DNA of 5,954 bases from a bacterium (GTDB lineage Bacteria > Patescibacteriota > Saccharimonadia > Saccharimonadales > Saccharimonadaceae), in the NCBI GenBank assembly GCA_030428585.1, contig JAUIDL010000046.1, positions 1-5,954 on the forward strand, in the 5' to 3' direction. The notes beneath the pieces were generated by a model, which saw only the letters and a list, made by a program, of their open reading frames with translations, had not been told where the DNA came from and did no database searches. The position numbers and the translations under genes are program-made. Below, one piece after another: positions 1 through 4,318 of this stretch. Positions within the stretch are counted from its first letter, which is position 1; each line of letters begins with the position of its first letter.

Positions 1-203
1 TTACCGGTACCCTTGAATCGTTATCACGTGACCAAGTGGCGGAACAGATTCGCCAGCACGGTGGGACGTTCCAGACATCGGTCGGCAAAGACACGACGTA
101 TCTGGTTGCTGGAGGTAAGGTAGGGGAGAGTAAGCTTGCCAAAGCGAAACAATACGGCACAGAAATTATCGACGAAGCGCGACTGCTCGAGATTCTTGGC
201 TAA
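1..203 (+). CDS. ligA: NAD-dependent DNA ligase LigA, C-terminal BRCT domain (5' truncated)
   Basis: This is the last 67 codons of a gene entering from the left edge; the first whole codon begins at base 3 and the stop is TAA at 201-203. The product starts at TGTLESLSRDQVAEQI and continues through GGTFQTSVGKDTTYLVAG, then GESKLAKAKQYGTEIIDEARLLEILG. That order (TGTL, an amphipathic helix, a GG turn, a S/K-rich strand with a T-x-YLVAG strand, G-SKL-KA, an IID strand and a final helix) is the BRCT fold that closes bacterial LigA. LigA seals nicks during replication and repair using NAD+; the BRCT domain helps hold DNA. The catalytic adenylation, OB and HhH parts lie outside the window. Another BRCT protein is possible, but the spacing and C-terminal end match LigA well. 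Confidence 0.9.
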   Translation, partial: TGTLESLSRDQVAEQIRQHGGTFQTSVGKDTTYLVAGGKVGESKLAKAKQYGTEIIDEARLLEILG

Positions 204-217
204 TTCTCAGCTGACTA

Positions 218-226
218 TGACATACT
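218..226 (+). promoter_or_regulatory. Extended -10 promoter for the PGPGW protein gene
   Basis: TG at 218-219, one spacer base, then CATACT at 221-226, with only 7 nt to the GTG start at 234. No good -35 box lies 17 bp upstream. The expected transcription start falls on or within a base or two of the start codon, so the mRNA should be leaderless. The element sits in the 30-bp gap after ligA, where no terminator is seen, so read-through from ligA is also possible. Confidence 0.5.
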
Positions 227-233
227 ATCGACA

Positions 234-593
234 GTGAAACACCTCAAAAGACACACAAAAAGGGTAGTAATCGGCATCCTGGGCGGGCTTGTTGTCTTGA
301 TTGGTGTTGTTTTGATTCCTTATCCAGGTCCTGGCTGGTTAATTGTGTTCGCAGGGTTTGGTATTTTGGCGACCGAATTCGATTTTGCCGCAAAAGCTCT
401 GACGCGACTAAAAGAATTCTATGAGAAATCACTCCGATGGTTTAAGCGGCAGCACATTTCATTGCAAATGCTGGCAATGGTGGGGACGGGCGTTTTGGTC
501 GTCGGAACGGTGTGGGTGATGAATGGTTTTGGGATTGCAAATCACCTGGTTGGCCTGCCGTATGAATGGCTCAAATCACCGTTCCTCTGGTAG
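234..593 (+). CDS. PGPGW-family small transmembrane protein
   Basis: A 119-residue membrane protein with the signature PYPGPGW at residues 29-35. This motif defines a family of small predicted transmembrane proteins (PGPGW, related to TIGR02611) whose biochemical role is not known to me. A very basic N-terminus (KHLKRHTKR) precedes a hydrophobic segment at about 11-28. The PGPGW turn leads into a second hydrophobic stretch at 36-47, then an amphipathic charged region at 49-72 and a third membrane segment at about 77-97. The topology resembles two helices joined by the proline/glycine turn, plus a third helix. The start is GTG at 234, chosen because it gives the basic N-terminus and lies 7 nt after a -10 element; no Shine-Dalgarno is present. 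Two TAG stops follow in tandem (591-596). The gene lies 30 bp after ligA; that pairing gives no clear functional hint. Confidence 0.85.
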   Translation: MKHLKRHTKRVVIGILGGLVVLIGVVLIPYPGPGWLIVFAGFGILATEFDFAAKALTRLKEFYEKSLRWFKRQHISLQMLAMVGTGVLVVGTVWVMNGFGIANHLVGLPYEWLKSPFLW

Positions 594-600
594 TAGTCTA

Positions 601-629
601 TTGCGCTTATGCCAAAAAAGGCGCATACT
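601..629 (+). promoter_or_regulatory. Promoter for the 636-755 small transcript
   Basis: TTGCGC at 601-606 and CATACT at 624-629 are separated by exactly 17 bp. The -35 is weak (it keeps TTG), but the -10 is identical to those before the genes at 234 and 1863. The predicted start of transcription is near 636. The spacer contains GCC-AAAAAA-GGC, a short inverted repeat without a T-run; it might instead be a weak hairpin at the end of the upstream gene. Confidence 0.4.
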
Positions 630-635
630 ATAGCC

Positions 636-755
636 ATGCTGATGCGCATTGGGGTTCGCCCTCAGTGCAGGTTCAAAACAAACACGCTCAAAACGCAAGC
701 CCCGGGTGGGCGCGCAGCAGCAGAAAACTCGTCCTGTTAAGAGGGGCGAGTTTTT
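636..755 (+). ncRNA. Unrecognised small transcript: structured RNA or 34-codon leaderless ORF
   Basis: The unit spans from a predicted transcription start near 636 to the T-run of an intrinsic terminator at 755, about 120 nt. As an RNA it can form a closing helix (638-641 with 715-718, and 644-647 with 710-713). Inside that is a hairpin capped by a UUCG-type loop at about 648-667 and the terminator stem at 724-754. It does not match the SRP RNA, tmRNA, RNase P RNA or 6S features that I would recognise. Alternatively, an ATG lies at exactly 636, 6 nt after the -10 element, and opens a 34-codon frame (MLMRIGVRPQ... ending ...AAAENSSC) with its TAA at 738-740 inside the terminator loop. The peptide is basic, has two cysteines and no membrane segment, and resembles no family I know. 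The transcription unit is better supported than either identity. Confidence 0.4.
724..755 (+). terminator. Rho-independent terminator, probably bidirectional
   Basis: Bases 724-734 pair with 744-754 in an 11-bp stem (one G-T pair) around a 9-nt loop at 735-743. A run of five T follows at 751-755. The stem starts with AAAA and ends with TTTT, so the reverse strand also shows a stem followed by T's. It should end the small transcript from 636. It could also stop the minus-strand RTX-pilin mRNA after that message crosses the tRNA in antisense. Confidence 0.8.
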
Positions 756-763
756 GCTATAAT
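755..763 (+). promoter_or_regulatory. Consensus extended -10 promoter of tRNA-Ala
   Basis: TG at 755-756, one spacer base, then the perfect hexamer TATAAT at 758-763. The tRNA begins at 775, so a short 5' leader for RNase P is expected. No convincing -35 is present: the bases 17 bp upstream (735-740, TGTTAA) lie in the loop of the preceding terminator, and the TG overlaps the last T of its T-run. Confidence 0.65.
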
Positions 764-774
764 CGACCTCCGAC

Positions 775-852
775 GGGGCATTGGCGCAGCCCGGCTAGCG
801 CGCTTCCATGGCATGGAAGAGGTCAAGGGTTCGAATCCCTTATGCTCCACCA
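775..852 (+). tRNA. tRNA-Ala, anticodon GGC, CCA encoded
   Basis: A complete cloverleaf can be drawn. The acceptor stem is 775-781 with 842-848. The D stem GCGC is 784-787 with 798-801. The anticodon stem CTTCC/GGAAG is 803-807 with 815-819. The anticodon GGC is at 810-812, in the seven-base loop ATGGCAT. The variable loop is 820-824, and the T stem AAGGG/CCCTT (825-829, 837-841) encloses the loop TTCGAAT. The third acceptor pair is G-T (G3:U70), the main identity element for alanyl-tRNA synthetase, and the discriminator base is A. CCA at 850-852 is encoded. The tRNA reads GCC and GCU alanine codons. It converges on the RTX-pilin gene with only 8 bp between them and no terminator of its own. 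Confidence 0.97.
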
Positions 853-860
853 CGAATTTA

Positions 861-1742
861 TTAGAATACTTCTTCGATATCAACATAGTTAGAATGAGTC
901 GAACCGTCATGTGTGGTGGCTCGGTCGTAACCGGCACCACCATCGACTTGCCCAGCGCCACCTTGTGTGTAAAAGGTGTCGTCGTTATCGCCGCCGCGGA
1001 GCGAACCGAGAGAGCCTGTACTCACTAACGTATCGTTGTCTGCTTCACCGTAAGCGGTGCCTATGCCACTGGTGATGAGAATCAAATCTGTGCCGTCTCC
1101 TCCGTAGATGCTGCCGGTTGTGTTGCCAACACACAAGACATCATTGCCGCCATTACCGTACACGTTACCAAGTCCGCCGGTGCGATAGATAATGTCGTTA
1201 CCAGCTGTGCCGTTTGCATTACCGAAGCCGCTGCCAAAATCAATAACGTTGTAGCCACTCGGTGCATTGGCGCTTGTGGCACAGTATGTTTCGAGTTCGT
1301 CGAGCGTCCAATCTGTAATGGCAAGTGTGGGGTTCATCGGGTCTTCAGGTGGCGGGCAAGGTCCAGCCGACGGCTTGAGCGATTCAGGAGATACGTAATA
1401 AATGATAGATGGATAATTCTCGGCTGTTCCTTCGACACAATAGCTTGCGCCGCTATTAATTGCACCACCAGATAGGATTACTCCCTCGGTACCAGGAAAA
1501 CTTACAGGAATGGTCGCGGGGTATTCGTTCGTGCCCGATTGCCTCCGTTCGTTTTCGAGAAAAGAGGTAACATTGTTGAGGTCATTTTTCACTTGGACAT
1601 CGGCGACATTTTGACGCCATGCGCCCCAGCCGACATAGACGAGGAGCGATAGAATACCGAGGATAAAGATAACAACGGTGAGCTCGACAATCGTAAAACC
1701 GCTTTGGGTATCATTGGGTGAGGTGTGAGAGTCGCGGTGCAT
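861..1742 (-). CDS. Type IV pilin-like protein with C-terminal RTX-like beta-roll repeats
   Basis: From ATG at 1742 this gives 293 residues. The leader MHRDSHTSPNDTQSG is followed by FTIVELTVVIFILGILSLLVYVGW, a prepilin peptidase site (G15|F16) with the conserved Glu5 of the mature protein (E20) and a hydrophobic assembly helix at 16-39. Residues 40-158 form the pilin-like globular part, with cysteines at 102, 129 and 154 and a proline-rich PCPPPEDP. Residues 160-267 are six consecutive 18-residue repeats, then a partial seventh, of the RTX type (G-x-x-G-x-D-x-hydrophobic-x). A short tail (VDIEEVF) closes the protein. The expected fate is Sec export, leader removal and assembly into a pilus or pseudopilus, with the beta-roll outside binding Ca2+. 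A start at 1763 would add MYKQRLL to the leader. I prefer 1742 because AAAGG lies 6 nt upstream. An ATG at 1832 is also in frame but lies upstream of the promoter. The fold assignments are solid; the adhesion role is inferred. Confidence 0.88.
   Translation of the reverse strand: MHRDSHTSPNDTQSGFTIVELTVVIFILGILSLLVYVGWGAWRQNVADVQVKNDLNNVTSFLENERRQSGTNEYPATIPVSFPGTEGVILSGGAINSGASYCVEGTAENYPSIIYYVSPESLKPSAGPCPPPEDPMNPTLAITDWTLDELETYCATSANAPSGYNVIDFGSGFGNANGTAGNDIIYRTGGLGNVYGNGGNDVLCVGNTTGSIYGGDGTDLILITSGIGTAYGEADNDTLVSTGSLGSLRGGDNDDTFYTQGGAGQVDGGAGYDRATTHDGSTHSNYVDIEEVF
942..1265 (-). repeat. Six tandem 54-bp coding repeats (18-residue beta-roll units)
   Basis: These bases encode residues 160-267 of the pilin-like protein. 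Read in 18-residue blocks, units 2-6 begin GTAGND, GNGGND, GGDGTD, GEADND and GGDNDD. Each continues with a hydrophobic strand and a second turn such as TGGLGNVY, NTTGSIY, SGIGTAY, GSLGSLR or GGAGQVD. Unit 1 (160-177, ending SGFGNAN) is degenerate, with Asn in place of Asp. A partial seventh unit, GGAGYD, follows at 268-273. Spacing is exact, with no insertions, while the sequences have diverged. Confidence 0.85.
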
Positions 1743-1767
1743 GAGTAGCCTTTGTTTATACATAATC

Positions 1768-1796
1768 ATTATGACGTGCAGGTATATGATAGTCAA
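1768..1796 (-). promoter_or_regulatory. Sigma70-type promoter for the RTX-pilin gene
   Basis: On the minus strand TTGACT (1796-1791) is followed after exactly 17 bp by CATAAT (1773-1768). These match the consensus at 5/6 in each box. The predicted start lies near 1761. This gives either a nearly leaderless message from the ATG at 1763, or a short leader of about 19 nt carrying AAAGG (1753-1749) before the ATG at 1742. A second AT-rich hexamer, TATAAA (1760-1755), lies 12 nt before 1742 but has no -35. Confidence 0.65.
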
Positions 1797-1822
1797 CAGC
1801 GGCAGTCGGGAGCGTCCATTGC

Positions 1823-1851
1823 TTGACCCCATAGTGCATATGATTCATACT
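1823..1851 (+). promoter_or_regulatory. Sigma70-type promoter for the LamG-pilin gene
   Basis: TTGACC at 1823-1828 and CATACT at 1846-1851 are exactly 17 bp apart. Eleven bases separate the -10 from the ATG at 1863, so the leader is at most a few nucleotides. It faces away from the RTX-pilin promoter; the two -35 boxes are 26 bp apart. Confidence 0.65.
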
Positions 1852-1865
1852 CTAGACAGAGTATG
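1846..1865. repeat. Perfect 7-bp inverted repeat covering the -10 box and start codon
   Basis: CATACTC (1846-1852) and GAGTATG (1859-1865) are exact reverse complements around a 6-nt centre (TAGACA). The left arm contains the whole -10 hexamer and the right arm ends in the ATG start of the LamG-pilin. It could be an operator for a dimeric regulator, or chance in a short AT-rich region. Confidence 0.45.
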
Positions 1866-2975
1866 CAGCGCTTCAACACGTCGAAATTTGGCTTCACGAT
1901 TATTGAAATGATTATCGTCGTCTCGATTATTGCTCTCTTGGTTGCGATGGCTGGTATTGCCATGACTATTTTCAAGAAGCAGGCTGATGATGCACGCCGC
2001 GACTCCGCGATGACGGTTATTTCTGAAAAACTAGAACAGTATTACCAAGATCGCGGTGAATATCCGAGTTGTTCAGATATGACAGACACGGCTGCGTCGG
2101 TCGAGGCGTTGTTGGGCCTCGATGATGGTGTATTGAAGGCGCCTCTCTCGTCAGATCAGAACTCGTTTACCTGCGAAGAAATTGATTTCAGTGACGATCA
2201 AGAATACTATGGCTATTTAGGCGATGGCTCGAGTGAATGTCAGACAGGTGATTACTGCACCGGATACATACTCCGCTATTACGACGAAGACGAGGGTGTG
2301 ATTGCGTCCGTCGCGAGTCGGCATGGTACAGGCGGTGTCGCTCTGGATCTTAACCCTGTTGATGGACTGGTTGGCTGGTGGCAGCTGAACGGCAATACCA
2401 CTGATGCAACGGGTAACGGGCACACAGGCACGATTAACGGTACCGTGACGCAGACGACTGGACAGGGTGGCGATCCAAGCACTGCCTACTCGTTCCCAGG
2501 AACTTCTGGTAACTATATTTCGGTCGGAAGCGCTGGTGGTTTGGGCGCAGCTATGACTGAAATGACAATTACAGGATGGTTCAAGTTTTCGTCAACGTCG
2601 AGTGAGGTTGCGATCCTCCGCAAAGAGGGTGTCTTTCAGCTCGGGTTTAGCAACCAAAATACTATTCGAAATCTGATTGCGACGAGCGGTGGTACGACTG
2701 GTTGGACCGCTTCAAACGATATATCGGTCGGTTTTACCTCCGGAGTCTGGTACCACATGGCGATGACATGGAACGGCACACAGTTACGCAGCTATATTAA
2801 CGGCGTGCAGGTTGGTTCGACGGCGACAGTCACCGGTACCCGAGCAGCGAGCGGAACGGCGGTAGGAATCTCCCAGTACCGTTTCTTCCCAGGTGATATT
2901 GACGATGTTCGCTTTTATGACCGAGCACTCGATCCAGAGGAAATTGAGACAATCCACGATCTCGGCGCCTATTAG
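1863..2975 (+). CDS. Type IV pilin-like protein with C-terminal LamG/concanavalin-A-like domain
   Basis: A 370-residue protein. The leader MQRFNTSKFG is cut before FTIIEMIIVVSIIALLVAMA, giving a class III-type prepilin signal with G10|F11, Glu5 of the mature protein at E15, and a hydrophobic helix at 11-36. Residues 38-67 continue as the charged amphipathic part of the long pilin helix (KKQADDARRDSAM...EKLEQYYQDRGEYP). The pilin head runs to about 160, with cysteines at 70, 104, 126 and 132. Residues 168-370 are a LamG-type jelly roll: the opening DGLVGWWQLNGN-TTDATGNGHTGTINGT, the central MTITGWFKF, WYHMAMTWNGTQLRSYINGVQVGS, and the closing GDIDDVRFYDRALDPEEI are diagnostic of the Laminin_G_3 type. 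Such domains commonly bind glycans. The protein should be exported and incorporated in a pilus or pseudopilus, displaying the lectin-like domain. No other start codon precedes the leader, and no Shine-Dalgarno is present. Confidence 0.9.
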   Translation: MQRFNTSKFGFTIIEMIIVVSIIALLVAMAGIAMTIFKKQADDARRDSAMTVISEKLEQYYQDRGEYPSCSDMTDTAASVEALLGLDDGVLKAPLSSDQNSFTCEEIDFSDDQEYYGYLGDGSSECQTGDYCTGYILRYYDEDEGVIASVASRHGTGGVALDLNPVDGLVGWWQLNGNTTDATGNGHTGTINGTVTQTTGQGGDPSTAYSFPGTSGNYISVGSAGGLGAAMTEMTITGWFKFSSTSSEVAILRKEGVFQLGFSNQNTIRNLIATSGGTTGWTASNDISVGFTSGVWYHMAMTWNGTQLRSYINGVQVGSTATVTGTRAASGTAVGISQYRFFPGDIDDVRFYDRALDPEEIETIHDLGAY

Positions 2976-2978
2976 GAC

Positions 2979-2987
2979 TGTTATACT
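2979..2987 (+). promoter_or_regulatory. Extended -10 promoter for murF
   Basis: TG at 2979-2980, one base, then TATACT at 2982-2987, with 6 nt to the ATG at 2994, so the expected transcription start is the A of the start codon. The element begins 4 bp after the stop of the LamG-pilin gene. The bases 17 bp upstream (ATCTCG) do not make a -35. Confidence 0.6.
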
Positions 2988-2993
2988 AAACAT

Positions 2994-4295
2994 ATGATAA
3001 AACGCTTGATTCAATGGCGACTGGAACGATATGTTCGTCGTTACTTACAAAAACATGACACAGTCAAATTGATTGCGGTTGTCGGGAGTGTTGGGAAAAC
3101 AAGCACGAAGATTGCAATTGGGACGGTGCTGAGCGAACAATTCCGGGTTCGACTCCACGAAGGGAACCATAATGCTGAGCTGAGCGCACCGCTGGCAATC
3201 CTCGGCATTGAGTTTCCAGAGAATCTGCGTGATCCTCGCCAATGGTTCCAGGTGTTTGCCGCTGCACGTGAGCGCATCAAGCAGCCGACCGACGTTGATA
3301 TTATTGTCCAAGAAGTAGGCACAGATCGTATCGGACAAGTACCCCATTTTGGTACCTACGTGACGCCATTTTTGACGGTCGTTACGGCTGTTTCACCTGA
3401 GCATATGGAGTATTTTGGTTCACTGGAGGCGGTCGCAAAAGAAGAGCTATCAGCCGTTGATTACAGTCAGAACGCCTTAATCAATCGCGATGACGTAGCG
3501 GGAGAATACGCACAGCTCGTTAAGAAGGATACCTTTCAAACTTACGGCACAACCGATGCGGCAGAATTTCACATGACCCAAAACGATATGAGTATCGATG
3601 CTGGCGTTGCGGCGACATTTTTTGCTCCGGGCGGAGTGACCAAAGAAGTAACACTGCGGGTCGTCGGCGAACATAGTCTGCGCGCGGTGGCTGCGGCTGG
3701 CGCAGTCGGCCAGATGTTGGGTATGGAGATCGAAAAGATTGCTAGTGGCATGGCCAACATTCGCCCGGTCAGTGGTCGGATGCAGCTACTTCGTGGCATG
3801 AATGACACACTGATTATCGATGATACGTACAATTCGAGTCCACTGGCCGCTGCGGCGGCACTACGGGCACTCTATAGTTTGGCGGCACCGCAGCGTATTG
3901 CGGTGTTGGGAAGTATGAACGAACTGGGCGATATGTCTGGTGCAGCACATCAAGAGTTGGGCAATCTTTGCGATCCGTCTGAGCTGGCTCATGTGATTAC
4001 GGTTGGCGAGCAAGCGGAAAAATTTTTAGCTCCAGCGGCCCGCACGCGGGGCTGTCATGTGGTCAGTTTTGTGTCGGCACTTGAAGCAGGTGCGGCGGTA
4101 CATAAATTGATGGAGCCAGGGGCGCTCCTCCTCTTTAAAGGCTCTGAAGGCCAAATTTTCCTCGAAGAGGCGGTCAAGATGGTGCTGCATACGACCGACG
4201 ACGAAGCGAAGTTGGTTCGTCAATCACCAGCCTGGATGAAGCGCAAACAAGCCTTTTTTGATTCGGTCGCGCCAAAAATCGATACCAGCGAATAA
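2994..4295 (+). CDS. murF: MurF-type Mur ligase (UDP-MurNAc-tripeptide--D-Ala-D-Ala ligase), short form
   Basis: A 433-residue Mur ligase with MurF-specific motifs in order: the ATP P-loop GSVGKTSTK at 31-39; GNHNAELSAPLAIL at 57-70; EVGTDRIGQV at 107-116; SPEHMEYFGSLEAVAKEE at 134-151, with the Mur-type histidine (H137) and probable carbamylated lysine (K149); GEHSLRAVAAAGAV at 225-238; RPVSGRMQ at 257-264; IDDTYNSSPLAAAAAL at 275-290; RIAVLGSMNELGDMS at 301-315; and FKGSEGQIFLEE at 381-392. MurF adds D-Ala-D-Ala to the UDP-MurNAc-tripeptide, the last cytoplasmic step of the peptidoglycan precursor. The P-loop sits near residue 31 instead of roughly 100, so the usual N-terminal UDP-substrate-binding domain is missing and replaced by a short basic stretch (IKRLIQWRLERYVRRYLQK). 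A C-terminal extension contains LVRQSPAWMKRKQ. The start fits a leaderless mRNA. A related Mur ligase of different specificity is possible but less likely. Confidence 0.88.
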   Translation: MIKRLIQWRLERYVRRYLQKHDTVKLIAVVGSVGKTSTKIAIGTVLSEQFRVRLHEGNHNAELSAPLAILGIEFPENLRDPRQWFQVFAAARERIKQPTDVDIIVQEVGTDRIGQVPHFGTYVTPFLTVVTAVSPEHMEYFGSLEAVAKEELSAVDYSQNALINRDDVAGEYAQLVKKDTFQTYGTTDAAEFHMTQNDMSIDAGVAATFFAPGGVTKEVTLRVVGEHSLRAVAAAGAVGQMLGMEIEKIASGMANIRPVSGRMQLLRGMNDTLIIDDTYNSSPLAAAAALRALYSLAAPQRIAVLGSMNELGDMSGAAHQELGNLCDPSELAHVITVGEQAEKFLAPAARTRGCHVVSFVSALEAGAAVHKLMEPGALLLFKGSEGQIFLEEAVKMVLHTTDDEAKLVRQSPAWMKRKQAFFDSVAPKIDTSE

Positions 4296-4301
4296 CACTT
4301 A

Positions 4302-4310
4302 TGGTATGCT
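4302..4310 (+). promoter_or_regulatory. Extended -10 promoter for the 4319 membrane protein gene
   Basis: TG at 4302-4303, one base, then TATGCT at 4305-4310, 8 nt before the ATG at 4319. It lies within the 23-bp gap after murF. GAGGG at 4311-4315 looks like a Shine-Dalgarno, but only 3 nt separate it from the ATG, too close for normal use. Confidence 0.45.
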
Positions 4311-4318
4311 GAGGGCAT

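Noticed and set aside
566..892. A 108-codon plus-strand frame running from the end of the PGPGW gene across the tRNA.
   Set aside because: It overlaps a complete tRNA and an intrinsic terminator, has no promoter at a suitable distance, and its product looks like no protein family.
1743..1832. An upstream in-frame ATG at 1832 extending the RTX-pilin by 30 residues.
   Set aside because: It lies upstream of the best promoter (TTGACT-17-CATAAT) and would give an abnormally long leader before the prepilin cleavage site.
3041..3347. Overlapping minus-strand open frames of 67-100 codons inside murF.
   Set aside because: They are shadows of a gene with clear Mur ligase motifs; none shows a recognisable domain or promoter.
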